Counted from the stretch's first letter, positions 11,901-24,464 are shown. The stretch: DNA of 64,000 nt from Anseranas semipalmata (GCA_013399115.1 VXAA01000967.1:491611-555610), one strand, 5' to 3'. A program made the numbers and translations. Notes: generated by a model not told the origin, from the letters alone.

Positions 11901-13308
11901 AGAAAAAAGAGCAGCGCGGCCTGGGAAATCCTAGGAAAACGTGCCTCGGGGAAAATCTTGACTAATTCCGATCCTTCACGCTACAGTGAATAGCTAAAGC
12001 ATTTGTTTAAATATAAATTATATATGAAGACATTTAAGTAAAGAAAATGCTGTCAGGTGGATTCAAATCACTCAAAAATCACAGCGTGCTTTGACCTCCG
12101 TGTGCTCTTCCCCTGGCTTCTTTGAGCTCTGTACTGTTAGCCCTTGTTAATGCACAAGCTTCATTGCTACTGGGAAAATTCTGGAAAAAACTATCCCCGT
12201 AGCTATTATGTGCTCCTTCATTCACAGCACAAATTAGATAACACCATTTTCAGTATCCTGTCAAAAGCTTTTTCTACTGGAGTTTCTGAAGTTGTTAATA
12301 TCTGCAAAAAAATTCATAGTCTAGAGAAAATTAAAGCTTATTTGGTGCAATCTTCAATAGATGGCAAAATGTGCCTTTCTTTCTCATAAATGACATACAA
12401 ACAAGCCCTAGAAGACAGAAATGATGTTTTTTTTCTAGGAAAAGGAGTGACGATTTTGTTTTCCTGGCAGTTTTGCCAGTATTTTTAGTGCAGCTTTTGT
12501 ATTATTCACGCCCGTGACTGCACTCAACCAGGTAACGGATAAACATTCAGTCGGCAATGCGTTCTCAAATTCTGCTGCCTTCTGAATCAGCTTCTGTCAT
12601 TATTTCAATGTACCATATATCCATGCCTCTGACAGACTTCCACAAGTCTTTTTAACAGTGAAGCTATCACTTGCCTTAGAGCCCCCAGTAGTCCAACCTC
12701 TGCTATGCAAGTCATTACATCACACGTACTTTGAGGAGACAGTATTCAAGTTCATATTTCTGCGACACTGCGCCCAGCTTCCCCTCGCTCCTCTATTTCA
12801 ATTAAAACAGAACAAGAATCTTAAGGCAACAGTTTGGTATTGCTCACTGAGTCTCTCTAGCCTTCAGCAGTGGGCACCTGGGAATACCAGTAGCCAGTCA
12901 AACTTTACACATTTCCTTGTTCAATGAAAACAAGTCTTTTAAAAAAACATCCGTTTGAACACATTTGCATCTAACCCTTTTTTACTAGAAAATGCCTGCC
13001 AGTCTCAGGATTCCCCCTTCAGCCTCCTCCCTTCCCTCGAGCACTCTTCGCCGGTGTGCAGCAGCGGGAGCGAGAGGAAGCCGCCCGCAGCCACCGGCTC
13101 AGCCTGCAGCATGCCCGTGTGCGCTGCCCTCGCCCGCTCACCGGACACTGCAGAGAAACGTCAGGGTCCTTCCTCTTTGCTCCCTCCCACCAGGGATTTA
13201 TACACAGTGGAAAGGTCCCCTCGAGCCTTTCTCACACTCTACAGAATGCTTCCTCAAAAGCCTTCTTTCCTTAGTTTTTCCTAGTCTTTGTGCTATTTCT
13301 GCCAACAG
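11901..13308. other. Non-coding stretch with a GC-rich patch near 13.05-13.16 kb
   Basis: Mostly AT-rich. A short GC-rich segment around 13050-13160 gives overlapping frames in all three plus phases, typical of composition rather than coding. No repeat was recognised. Confidence 0.45.
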
Positions 13309-13392
13309 GACAAACTTTGCACAGAACAGCATAAGATGACCGCGCCCACGTGCCCAGAGCCGTACGGCAGTACCGTATGCCTGTGTTTGCAG
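13309..13392 (+). CDS. Candidate internal exon, 28 codons, unidentified
   Basis: Seen: a strong acceptor (TGTGCTATTTCTGCCAACAG) precedes 84 bp that end at a strong donor (TTTGCAG|GTGAGG). Only one of the three frames is open; it starts and ends in phase 0. The peptide begins DKLCTEQHK and ends VCLCLQ, with four cysteines. The exon carries more CpG than its flanks. Inference: it could be a small cysteine-bearing exon of a secreted or membrane protein. Against it: I do not recognise the peptide, and such pseudo-exons occur by chance. Confidence 0.2.
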
Positions 13393-15540
13393 GTGAGGCC
13401 CTGGTTTGTCAGCTACCAGGTAACATAAAAGGCTCCTTGTAACTTTCTTAATTGAGTGCCAAGCCAGTTATTGTACTCTTTAAAAATACTGCAAGAATTC
13501 TGCTTCACTGTTAACTGCTTGATCACGCAGACTCAGTGTAGAAAAGCTCTGCTGCTGATTACTTTAAGTTTTGCTTCCACTGGGACCAGGCTTTTAACGC
13601 ATCTCCCTAACTGTGCACATAAAGTAAAATGACTGCCGTTTCTACATTATTAAAACGGAGCAGTGCAGTAATTTTTACGGCACAAGCCACGAAAACATGA
13701 ACACATCCCTTTAAGAATCCAGTGGTGGCTGGTACTTCCATCTTGCATACTGAAAAGAGAATTCATGAGAGTAACTCTGTGCTTTCATTTCAGCACTTTT
13801 CAGTGCAATATTTGTGAGCTTTTTTGTTCTCCTCAGACTCCTAGAGTTGTCATACCCCTTATCTACTGCTAGGTTTGAATTAGTGAGGCAGCAAAGGTCA
13901 CCATGACAATGGTAACTGCAAACTGTTTAATTGCAGAATGTATTTTGTCATTGCCAAATTCACTTATGAGTGTAGTATGAATCCTACACATCTCTCTGTT
14001 TATCTCCCATTTAAAAATTGTAATGCTAAATATCAATACTTTCTAAAATGTGGATTTTCATTAAAAAATCCTGGGGACCTCACTGGTACTTAAATCATAC
14101 TTACCTTGCATAAACTGCTTTAAAATAATTGCACACAAACATGAAATGGCTTCATATGTGCTATAAGTCCCCCAGCAAACATACACACACCAACATACAC
14201 TGTAGGGCACTGCCAGCTATGTTTTCCTGTGTTAGCACGCTTCTGCTGTGTATGCTACGTGGGTAACAAGAAATAACTGTAAGGGTACTAAAGCTTTTGC
14301 TTAAGTGTGATGTCTTAGAATTGCACAAGAGGATTTAGAAATCAGCTTCTTAACCAGACAAAGGTTTTATTTTAGCAGTATATTTTGCCGCAACTCAGGG
14401 CCTGTGAGTAAGTCACCCTCTGCTTCTACACAGAAAATATCCTGAGTGTAGTTTCTCAAGTTATACCAGCTGTATTGATCAAATTACTTTTAAGTGAATT
14501 AGCCTGCTTCCTAACAACTGAAAATCTGCCACATAAGAGGAAGATGTAAGAATCTGGATCAAACAGTGAGTGCTCTGTAGACTAAGAGGGCTTCTGTCAG
14601 AAACAACCTTCACTGAGAAAGTAAGTTGTTTACCATCCAGCATGCAAAAAATACGTTTGTGTACTAAGTACTCGTAAATATACCATCACTAGGCCTGCCT
14701 GACATACCACTTACATATCAGCCCAGCAAAGAAACACAACGCACAGGGGAAGACTCAGCCTAGTTTAAGTGACGACAGCATTACACAGGTAACAGCATTC
14801 GCAAGTCAGTGCTGGTGAAGGGATTAAAGGACCTTGGCTATCCTCTTCCATTAAACCCTTTCCTCATTTATGCCACAGATGATCTGGGAACAACGGCTGC
14901 CACACCCCAATCAAATGAAGACACGCTGTTCTTGGCTTATTCCTGAGCTCTCCATAAACCATGATATAGGCGAAGCACAAAAAACTTAAGACAAGATGCC
15001 AAGTTATTCCATAGGCAAGGAGAAAGAGAGAACATTTAAAAGGCCAGTACTGAAATGTTCGTTTGGTGTTTGTTCAAAACACAGCATGCAAAGGGTCAAC
15101 AGCCCCAGTCATTTTCCTCAGGCAGTTTTGGTTATTCCCTTTCCCACTCACTTCACAGCTGGATGCAAGCACCTCAGAATCAGGAAGGCTGGTAAAGAAA
15201 CAAAACCCAAACCAAAAGGAAATGGAACCAAGTAAATTAACACAACTGAAATGATGAGGTTTGTGTCAGGTTCCTACGTGTCGGTTGAGGAGGAGCAGTT
15301 CACGACTTCTTCCATTCACCCTGACAGGAAAGGTTTAGAAGTGAACTGGAAATCACAGATAAGGTCTGATATGCACCTTCCAGCAACAAGTACCGTCAGC
15401 GAGCCCTGTGTATCTGCGTACTTCACGGCTCAGTGCAGCGCAGGTAGCGGCAGTGGTTGTTGGAACACGACCATGCCAAGAAATCACACTAAGAAAACTT
15501 CTACTGGTCCCGAATGAGAATAAACCGCATGAACAAAAGC
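13393..15540. other. AT-rich non-coding stretch
   Basis: No gene or transposon was recognised. A very good minus-strand donor (GCAAG|GTAAGTATG) lies at 14103-14108, but no acceptor with a good pyrimidine tract lies upstream of it. Confidence 0.5.
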
Positions 15541-15715
15541 AAGCCCCTCTCAGTCCCTCCGCCACGCGCCTCTCGCCCCAGCACGGCTGCGAGGCACTTG
15601 CTAAGCCAGCGGCAGCGCGGCGCGAGTCAGCGCGGCACCACAGGCCGCAGCAGCCAGCAGGCCAGCCGCCGCACCGCACCGCTCCTCCGACTACGGCCGC
15701 TGACGAAAGCAGCCT
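15541..15715. promoter_or_regulatory. CpG island-like segment
   Basis: About 22 CpG in roughly 175 bp (for example CACGCGCC, GCAGCGCGGCGCGAG, CCGCCGCACCGC), in a setting where CpG is otherwise scarce. No transposon similarity was seen. The long overlapping frames on both strands are what GC-rich DNA gives. It is promoter-like, but no TATA box, start codon with donor, or direction can be fixed. Confidence 0.45.
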
Positions 15716-18367
15716 ATGTGCTGAACTTGCACGGCTACACCTTTAAATTTTGGCAGGAACACAAGAGAGGACACCGAGTTCTCAGCATAATTAGCTCTGC
15801 CAAGTCCCAAAGCTCCTTTGTTAGTCATACATCTACAATGATAATGTGGTCTGAAGCCTGTCACAGCACACAAAGGCTCATCTCTGGCAAAACACACATT
15901 CAGTCCTTGCTTTCCCTTCTGAACTTGTAACGTTTTCCATTCACTGCGCGTGGTACTGCTCCCACAAAGCCGGAGCAACCATACGCATTACCAACGCTCC
16001 CACCCGTTATTTACAAACACTGCTCCCGCAGAACCCCATTCCTCATTCCAATAAGCATGATTAAGTAACACGAGCAGTGTGCTAGCATGCAAATGGAGGA
16101 GGTGACAGGTGTGGGGAGGAGGAAAGGGGAAAATATTATTGACAGCTGAGAGATTAGTTTGCTCTAGTGTGTCATTACGTATTCCAGCTAAATACACAGT
16201 GAACACCCAGGGATAAGTTACGTATCAAGATCACTGTGGCATATAAACTAAATTTCCATTGGCAATTTATTATTTATTTCTAGCACTTCACCTGCAGGGA
16301 ATCTGTCCATTAAGAATTTATCAAATACACTGCTTTATCAAAGGCAGTAATTCATACATTTGCTTAGGAAGCTATTTATTGTATTCATGTTCCTGGTAAA
16401 GTACTCTTTCTACAGAAATAGTCAGACCAGAAGTCTTTTGTGATTCATATGCAGATCTTCACTATGAAACAAAAATTATAATTGATTCATTTCCATTACC
16501 ACCACCCTGCATTTTTTGTGCTAGGAAAGTCAAATTTACATAAATATTCTGACATATAATCACAAAGTAATCATACGTTTAATCTCACTTAAATATGCAC
16601 AGACTAATAAAACAGTAGTAGGAACATATTACCGAACAATGTTTTTAAAACCAAACTGAGACCATTTGTAATGCTGATTTCTCTAAATTCTGAATTATAC
16701 AAAAATGTGGCATTAAAGAAAAAAACATTAAAAGCTAGATGTAGAGCTGATTATATTGGAGCAGCTCTGATACACCACTGCTTTGCATTACAAGCAATAT
16801 TACATTGTCAATATTCACTAGTAGGTAGTATAATTTTATACACAGTATTCTAATAATAGTTGCTATACTGATTTTAGCAAAGATTTCCTCAATGTGGAAA
16901 GTTAACTGCAAATAATAGAAGTTTTATTTTGTATAACTCTGGCTAAACAGCGATGGTGCTCAACAAGAACCCAAAGCGTCTTGGAAGGAATGAAATGGCA
17001 TTAGTGCTATGAAATTAGCAGTATGTACCAATGACACAGGATAGACGAAAAAGTATAAAATGTCCCTTGTATCAGGCTTCAAAGAGGTATCTTCCATCTT
17101 TTATCTTAAAAACATTGCCATTTTCACTTAAGTTGCTGAAAGGGTTTGTCTCCTCTAACTAACATGAAAGCGAGGTATGGCTGACCAAGTCCAGCAGATA
17201 GTTCAAAATTTCTACTGCATGATCGTATGACTGGTACTGAGAGTGCCAGAGCAAACCATCTGCAGCCAGGAATGCTACATCATTCTTACAGCTGATGGCA
17301 CAAGCTCTAGTCAAATGCCCTAGAATTAGATTTGTAACAGATTATATGCTACGAACCAATCCAAACCATACTGCGGTCTCCAATGCTGTATTACTGCATT
17401 TCATTCCTGTTCTACCACGGTTCTGTCCCTGTATTCAACATCACCGAAAGCATTTAGTGACTTATCTATAGTATCTACTGGAGTCATGGCCCCTCTTCTT
17501 CCATCGTCTTCTTCTCATTTACATGACTAAGGACTTTCATAGTATTCCTTTAATTTTCTTTACCAGATCCAGCTCCGCTTGACTTTTGCAATTATCTTTT
17601 ATCCTTAAACTTCCTGAACTCCTATATGTAGCACTTTTTTGTAACGAATTCATTTTTTCCATTCCTTGTAAACTCTTTGTTTACTCCTAACAACGTCTCA
17701 CCTTGAAATTGCTCTGCCTGATGAAAGTCACTGTCCAAGAGTGATTAGTAGTGCATCCTACATTTAAGAACATGAGGTGATGCAGTATAATCATTGTAAA
17801 GGAACCTCAAATCCATTCTTATGCTGAAAGTATCAGCACTCACACAGGGGAAAAGCACTCAGGAAAATTTGGCTTTAAGCACAAAAAGATAATGGATGGT
17901 AACAGCCTTCTTATTCCCTTGGATCAAGTACTGTGCTGTCCAGAATTCCTGCCAAAAGTAAATGCATTTACTCTGTACTTTTTACATACTCACATTTTCA
18001 AGGATCCAATTATTTTTCCTGGAATGTGTTGCCTGTACCTGAATACAAAATACCCAGCGAGTTCAAAATGCAGCGGCAAGAGCTGCTGTATCAGGCACAG
18101 TATTACTTTATGTCTCTTTCTCAGATTAAAAAAGAAGCTAATTATACAGCAACCAGGATGAGACCTGGGTTCCAAAGAACAATAAGATGTGCCATTTATT
18201 AATCTACAACAACCTCTTCTGAGACCTCAGGCATTTGGTTCCCCCTTTCACATCTAGTATCATTTGCCACTAGTCTCTGAAGCTTTGTAGTCATCTGCAG
18301 AATACCATTCACCATCTCCAAGGGATTTATTGAATCCCTTATGAACATTCACATCTTTTATCTCTAC
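15716..18367. other. AT-rich non-coding stretch
   Basis: No transposon was recognised. Donor-like sites on the minus strand at about 16292 (CTGCAG|GTGAAG) and 17703 (TTCAAG|GTGAGA) each have short open frames behind them. Their acceptors are weak or the phase disagrees with neighbours. A plus-strand frame at 17933-18202 is open for 89 codons without a clear donor. Confidence 0.45.
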
Positions 18368-18635
18368 CTGTGTCAAGACATAGGGAATATTCAGTGAAAT
18401 GGACACCTTAACTTCCCTTTGAGTATCAGTATTAGGAATACAGGAATCCTGTAGAAATCTTGAAACTACCACATCCCCAAACGCACCTTGACCAGCGCAT
18501 TCATCCCTTGGAGGCTGTACACACATGCTGTTCGGGTGTTCATTCACAGGAGCAAGACACTGGTAGACACTGTCTGATGGCGTCCGGATGACAGGCAACA
18601 GGAAAACTATGGTGACTGTCCTCCAATCCAATTCC
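18368..18635 (-). CDS. Candidate internal exon, 89 codons, unidentified protein
   Basis: Seen on the minus strand: acceptor CCATTTTTTTCTTTTAATAG, then 268 bp, then donor ACACAG|GTAGAG. The first base completes a codon, then 89 codons run without a stop; the other two frames are closed early. The peptide starts ELDWRTVTIVFLLPVIRTP, has five cysteines (QCLAPVNEH, SMCVQPPRDECAG, DSCIPNTD) and ends NIPYVLTQ. Incoming phase 2 agrees with candidate exons at 18748 and 24394. Among minus-strand frames outside repeats and GC-rich patches this is the longest. The cysteines and hydrophobic strand would suit an extracellular domain, but that is inference and no family was recognised. Confidence 0.3.
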
Positions 18636-18747
18636 CTATTAAAAGAAAAAAATGGCATTTCTAACATTCATGGCTGCAAAGGAAAAAGGCTTGATCATAA
18701 CTGAGAGTCAGACAATACAGTAAAATGATTTAGCATCAACAGAATAC

Positions 18748-18774
18748 CTGACACAGTAGTCTTGGTGTTTTGTC
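18748..18774 (-). CDS. Candidate 27-bp micro-exon
   Basis: Minus strand: acceptor GCACAGCCAGTCTTTCAG and donor TGTCAG|GTATTC enclose 27 bp. In phase 2 it reads TKHQDYCV, leaving AG that joins the G of the exon at 18635 to give Arg. The phases at both ends suit the candidates at 24394-24464 and 18368-18635. Very short exons have little statistical weight, so this is only a suggestion. Confidence 0.12.
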
Positions 18775-19963
18775 CTGAAAGACTGGCTGTGCGGCACATT
18801 TATACCAGGTCTTGGTTTATCCCTGTAATTCTGCTTATCTTCCATAGCTATCCTCTGTGCACTACGTACACACGCTGCTTGGTTGGAGCCGCAGCACTTG
18901 AACTTCTTGTGTCAACATTCAGCAGCATGTAACTACAATCTTCACACTGAAAATCAGGGCTGTCTGGCATACTTAATAATTGCATGTACTCTTGGCAAGT
19001 ATCCGATAAACAGTTCCTTATATACTCACTCATCTGATAGACAATTCAAAATTTTAACTAAGATAATTAAACAAAACCAAAATCCAAGCAATGTCTCAAT
19101 TTTAGAAAAACAACTATGACAAACCAAGTGTACTGACCAACAAGGGAAAGAGAATCAAAAAATGTTTTGTTAATTGGGATTCCACAATATGCTATTGCAA
19201 AGTGGATCATATTTCATTTACTAATTTTTAGTCCAGTCCAGTAAACTCTAAAATCAATTACTGCATGTATAATTACCATAGCTACTTTACAGGAACTGCT
19301 TCTATCCTGCTCAAAATTATCACAGACTCAAAAATCAAAACAAAATCCTTCATTATGTTCACAAACAGAAAATTACACTAAGTTGAATGTATATAGAAAC
19401 CCCACCAAGAAATCAGAAATCTTTTTAGTAATGTCCGGTGGCCAACTCCTACAGAACTGTATCTGAAAAATTGTATTTCAACAGCAGCTGTGTTGTTTGC
19501 CCTGTTGCCAAGCAAAAACTGACCATATGCTCTGTGCATCAGTGCGTAGTTTGATTCACTTTTCCTTTTCCCTAATGTGCACTTAAAAAAAGAAAGATGA
19601 CAGGTTGTTCAGAAATACTATTATTTACTAAGTTTTACCTGAAACTGTAGTGTCATTCTATAAAATCTATTAGCTGCAGAAGAGCAATAGATAATTCCAT
19701 AAAATCAAAAGCTGTTGTATCGCATCTCTAGTACAATAAAAAACAATAAGAGTCTACAAAAGAATAACTGTGAGTTATTTAATTCTCACTAAAAATACAT
19801 TAGGCCAATTTCAGTCTAGTTATTAAGGAGTAATGGGGAAGACCTTTCAAAATACGGTCAATATAGAAACATGATTTTTAATGAAATAATGAATTTGGCA
19901 TTCCTTTTTATTTCCCTGCCTGCTTTATGTCACAAGGATATTTAACTAGGAAATCTAAAAACT
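18775..19963. other. AT-rich non-coding stretch, nothing recognised
   Basis: Contains short open frames on both strands around 18850-19120 without convincing splice sites, and no recognisable repeat. Confidence 0.5.
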
Positions 19964-20030
19964 CAAAAAAAAAAAAGAAAGGAAAAAAAGAAAAAAGAAA
20001 AACCAAGCAAGCAAGTAAGCAAGCAAAAGA
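19964..20030 (+). repeat. A-rich tract merging into (GCAA)n
   Basis: Twelve A residues, then purine-only A/G sequence, then CAAGCAAGCAAGTAAGCAAGCAA. It is low complexity and gives a Lys-rich pseudo-ORF. It lies about 210 bp before a CR1 fragment but is not part of the CR1 structure, since CR1 lacks a poly-A tail. Confidence 0.85.
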
Positions 20031-20242
20031 CAAGTCTACCAAATTAAAATACTCCTGGAGACTTAGAAAATATGAGCTGTTGCAACGCTCCTGCAGGAAC
20101 ATTACTGCTCTCTGATCATTCCTCCTATCCTGGGAGGGCACCGGCAGTGGCTGGTGGCCATCTCCACTAAGCAGTAAAGCAGTGCAATGCTTTTCCAGCC
20201 TGAAAGCAGCAGTTTGCAAAGAAGACTAATTGCTACATGTTG

Positions 20243-20741
20243 AAGTCCACGAGCGATATAAAACTGAGACGAGTGGCTGATACACCAGCTGTTGTGCTGC
20301 CGTTCAGACAGACAAGCGGCAGTACTGGGCAGAGAGCAACCTCATGAAGTTCAACAAGACGAAATGCAAAGTCCTGCGGCTGGGGAGGAGCAACCCACGA
20401 CCAGTATACACTGAAGGCTGACCAGCTGCAAGGCAGCTCTGGAGAGAAGAACCTGGGGGTCCTGGAGGACGACGAGCTGACCGCAAGCCAGCAACGCACC
20501 CTCCTGGTAAGGAAGGCCAACAGTATCCTGGGCTGCGTTCTGAAGAGCGCTGCCAGCAGGTCGAGGGAGGTGACCCCCTGCAGCCAGCACTGCTGAGCCA
20601 TGTCTGGAGCGCCGGGTTCAGTGCTGGGCTCCCCAGCGCAGGAGAGAGATGGACGTACCGGAGCCAGCGCAGCACAGGGCTGCAGAGGTGATCACGGGGC
20701 TGGAACATCGGACGTACCGGGAGGGGCTGAGAGAGCTGGGG
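20243..20741 (+). mobile_element. CR1 LINE fragment, about 500 bp, 3' part of ORF2
   Basis: In order on the plus strand: GGCTGATACACCAGCTGT, CTGGGCAGAGAGCAACCTC, ATGAAGTTCAACAAGACG, CTGGGGGTCCTGGAGGACG, GCCAGCAGGTCGAGGGAGG, CTGGGCTCCCCAGCG and GGGGCTGAGAGAGCTGGGG. This is the CR1 endonuclease/RT ORF near its C-terminus (protein block NLMKFNKTKCKVLRLGRSNP). Frameshifts and small deletions break the frame, and the tail is missing. Minus-strand ORFs of 79-134 codons over it are shadows. Confidence 0.93.
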
Positions 20742-23700
20742 CGAGAAAAAGCGCTAATGCAATAGCCTGAATGAGCAACATCAGTCCGACGTTTTCACAG
20801 TGCTAAACGACATAATGAAGCCTCACTGCAGATTAAAATTAGCAGTAACTGGAAAACATCAGCAGCAAAATATTTCTCAGAAAATGGCAAACGATTCTAA
20901 CTTGATTTTTTTCAACAAAATTCTACACCATGAAAATCCTCAAATAATGGAATAAAATTAACTCTAAGTAACCTCAGAGGTTGGAATCCATTTATCCAAA
21001 TAACTTGTTTTCTATTCTGTTCCTGTCTCTCTTTCCACTGAAAATAGGAGGAGATCCTAAATCCTAATTTAGGTACTTAATTATGTACCTAGAGTTACAT
21101 GGGCTGAACCCATACCTTATGGATGAGATCTTGAAAAATAATGTATGGGTTCTGGGGAAAAAAAGTCTGGGCCTTTGCAGAGGGGATAAAATCTAACAAA
21201 TCTTCACTATGCAGATTGTGGCATACAAAAGAGGAGACTAAAAGCATCATGAAAAATTATTTACTATGTCTCCATTCTACTGAAATTACCACAGAAATTT
21301 TTAGGATGGGTGTGGATTAAGGGAAGAGTTAGAAAAATCTAACAGACAAAGGAAGGGTGCAGAAAAGAATTAGAAAATGAGGAGGAAAAAGTGAGTCACT
21401 TGGAAATAATAACATGTTCTGAAGGTTACACAGTAGTTTTCCATGCTACTCCCGGCAGAAAAATGAGTTTTACATCATTGTTACAGAAGCAGGAAAACAA
21501 AGTTATATAGTAGCTTTCCACGCTACTCCCTGCAAAAGATGAGTTCTGTATCACTCACACAAAAGCAGCAAAACGGATGCAGGGACTGGTTTATGGATGA
21601 GGGACAAAGGAAGTTCTCTAGCATCAAAGGCCCTAAGAAAATGTTTTATTTAGACATTAATGACAGAAAACATCCTGCCTGCAGAGTTTGCTTCTGTCTA
21701 CACTGTAAGCCGTGTGAAGAGAAAAGTGGGGAAAACAAGAGCAAAACATGGGAGACAAGCCGTCAGGGCGCCAGGACACCTGTCAGCAGGTACAGAAAGG
21801 CGATGGAGGCATTAGCAGGCGGATAGTTTGGTCACGCAGTGCAGGGAATAAGGTAAGCCAGACAATAACGAGGCAACAATTATTTGTGACATGGGAGATG
21901 ATGTGATCTAAAAAAAGGATTTTATAACTGAACAAAGGTAATAGCGACATTGGAAAAGGCAGATGATTTTTGAAGCAAAGTAGATATCAGTCTGTGAGTC
22001 ATTATACAGCTGCTTGTGCACGCAAATCTAAGAAATAAAGATACCAGCTCTAAATTCTGCAAAAGGCTAGAGGCTAGGACTAGGTACTAGAGGCAAAGAC
22101 CACGTTTCATCTGACACAGAGCGTACATTTTACAAATATATGTTGCATCAAATTTTTAAAAGCTACATCTCTCTTTGAATGCCCTAATTTCTGTGTGCTG
22201 ATCACCCCTCTGACTAAGAAATTAAGGAGCTAAGAAATTAAGCTACAAAATTACTTGCTTTGGGTACATCCAAATTTGAGCCTTCCTCTGTAAGTAACCA
22301 AAATGGCTTTGTAAAAACCACTTTAGATACCTACCACAGGAAGTCATACCATTATTTGTAACACGCTTGCATGTACCAAAGACAACTCTACAGATGAAAC
22401 CAGCTTATCAATGAAAACCATTACTTTATTATACAGTTATTGACTTTTCGCTAGAAAGAAGAATTTAAAAAAGCAAACTCATGACAGCTCAATCCCCAAA
22501 TGTTCTTATTGGCAAAATCTGTCAAAAAATAGTGTTCCTATGATGCTCCACGTGTGGTACAGTCTACATGAGGAGTTCCACCTCCAGAAGACAGCTAGGA
22601 CAGGACACGCAAGGTGCAACACCCATGAAGAACACAGCAGCATTACAACTTATACCTGTGGGATTTGTCTACCTTGTGCTCCCTTTTTAAATTTCTATTT
22701 GAAATTTAAGAGCAGGGTTTTGTGACTAAATGCACTAGCTTAAAAACAATTTTACATTGATAAAGCTTACACTGCAAATACTTTCCTGTTTTCACATAGT
22801 TAAGAGTGTAGGACCCAGCCCTGCCAGCTGGGTGCACGCTCTGCACATTCAGGCGATTTAACAAGCAAAACGCAAACACGCAGGTGAGACTGAAACGCAT
22901 CTCCAATTTATTCAAAGAAATGTGTAGCTTTGCTTGTTGAATGCCAACGCCAATCTGAGGTGGGGAAGCATGCCTAGCTCACCACCCCTCAAGAGAGACT
23001 AGAGACTAGGAAAGTATGGAATTTCAACAAGGGTTTAATTAGAACTGTGCATACAAATAAAGTTCAGTCATTTCTAAAAGCTTTTCGAGATCAGCAAAAA
23101 CATCCAGAAAATACTTTAGGAAGATCGGATGTCAGTTCACAGAACTAGAGAATTATTTGATCATGCATTGTTTGCTACCTGTTTCTTGAAATATCTATGA
23201 AAAAAATAACCCCTGGCTGTGGTCAACAACACAAATTGTACTGAGGTATCTGGGCTAAGTGAGACAATCCCTTATTTGCAGAAAGTTGGAAAAAAAAGAT
23301 AGGTAATGAAAAGACAGGATAAGTCTTATTTCTTATTTCTAATTTGAAACTTCTTGAAAAATGAAGTGAAAAGAAATGGAAAAGAATTTTTCTTCTTGAA
23401 AAGAAATGGAATCCAACAATAGCCATTAAGCTAAGGGACATTTACTCTGCTAATCACACATGAGAAGAAAAGGGGGATTTCCTGGCATATTCTCGGGACA
23501 CTCCTGAATTTTACATTTAATCACAAAACTAAAAAAAAATAAAACTACTTTTTCTGTCTCTATATTCCCTTATCTACCTCCATGTATAACACAGCTGACA
23601 TTGAGCTATTTTTGATACCAAAATGGGAGATGTTCCTATTTAAGACTCCTAATGCTGAAGGCTCTGTCAGTGACTATGAACTCTACCATCAATCCCTCAG

Positions 23701-24393
23701 CAAGAGAAAATCTCCTCTGGAAATGTCTTGTGTGTGCAATGGTTTTGATTTCAGCTGGACTAGAACCTGAAGATCACTTCGTGGAGGGTTTTAAAATTTC
23801 CAAATATGGGGGATGGTGGTGGTTGTTTTTAATTCAGATAGAACAAAAGTATTTCAAAACTCTTTATGAACAGAGTGCCTGTTCTCTGGTCAGTGCTCCT
23901 GGGAAACTTGCTGCTCTGCCCCAGCATTAGCAAGACTCGGGTGCAGAAGAAATGCTGCTGCCAGCAGGCCAGACAGGATGCTAACGGCTGGGAGACATGC
24001 CAGGAAATAACAAGTTTCAATTGAAGTGTCTCTGTATCATTGAAATCCCCCAAAAGTTGCAAGAATTATTTAATACTTTTATTTGGTGGGGGCAGGACAG
24101 CAAAAGTACCCCTCTGAGCACTGCAGTCATGCAAGCACTTACCTGTGAACAGAACTTTGCACGTGCAAGCAGCCAACCACGAGCCAATAAATGAACCTCT
24201 GCCTCCAGCTGTTCTTCAGAAGCTGGTAATTCTGCCCATCGCACTCCTCAGCCCACTACAAGGATACCACAACCCTTCACCTTAGTGTAAACATAGTTCC
24301 CAAAAATGTTTCCAGTACAAAATATAAGTAAACCTATATCCATCAACATCTGTTTTAAAAAACAGCAGGAAGGAGAAAAGTATAATTCCTTAC
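20742..24393. other. AT-rich non-coding stretch with one local duplication
   Basis: Apart from the tandem duplication at 21.4 kb nothing firm is seen. A 95-codon plus frame at 21539-21826 starts inside that duplication. A good donor lies at 21850 (AATAAG|GTAAGC) after a different open frame, without a clear acceptor. Confidence 0.45.
21424..21574 (+). repeat. Diverged tandem duplication, two copies of about 75 bp
   Basis: Copy 1 (21424-21498) and copy 2 (21501-21574) share, in order, GTTAYAYAGTAG, TTTCCAYGCTACTCCC, GCA, ATGAGTT and AAGCAG.AAAAC. The two align along their whole length with one small gap, at roughly three-quarters identity. It does not match CR1 or a simple repeat. Confidence 0.75.
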
Positions 24394-24464
24394 CAATATT
24401 GTGACTTATCAGTAAGATGTACTTCGGCACTCTGCATGCACATGAAGTCAACCGGTTCCTTGAT
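24394..24464 (-). CDS. Candidate internal exon, 23 codons
   Basis: Minus strand: acceptor CTTATTCTCTGTTGTATCAG, 71 bp, donor AATATTG|GTAAGG. In phase 0 it reads IKEPVDFMCMQSAEVHLTDK and leaves TG, a phase-2 end that fits the exon candidates at 18748 and 18368. A competing reading runs on in another frame to a donor at 24281 (ACTAAG|GTGAAG) and gives a hydrophobic peptide ending GNIFGNYVYTK. Both cannot be true, because the 44-bp gap between them is too short for a normal vertebrate intron. Unidentified. Confidence 0.2.

Noticed and set aside
11574..11993. Signal-peptide-like minus frame and Arg-rich plus frames
   Set aside because: Composition effect of the CpG-rich patch; splice sites are only fair and no initiation context stands out.
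14104..14180. Minus-strand segment before a near-perfect donor (GCAAG|GTAAGTATG)
   Set aside because: No acceptor with a pyrimidine tract lies upstream; an isolated donor is not an exon.
17703..17758. Minus-strand segment ending at TTCAAG|GTGAGA
   Set aside because: The phase of its only open frame does not fit the candidate before it, and the acceptor is weak.
17933..18202. 89-codon plus frame that reads like a plausible protein
   Set aside because: No donor, no poly-A signal after the stop, and overlapping open minus-strand frames.
20010..20027. GCAA repeats as a possible CRISPR or regulatory array
   Set aside because: Simple 4-bp repeat in a eukaryotic A-rich tract.
24281..24349. 69-bp minus segment with good acceptor and donor, hydrophobic peptide
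   Set aside because: It would leave only a 44-bp intron to the better-supported segment at 24394-24464. It is kept as an alternative reading only.
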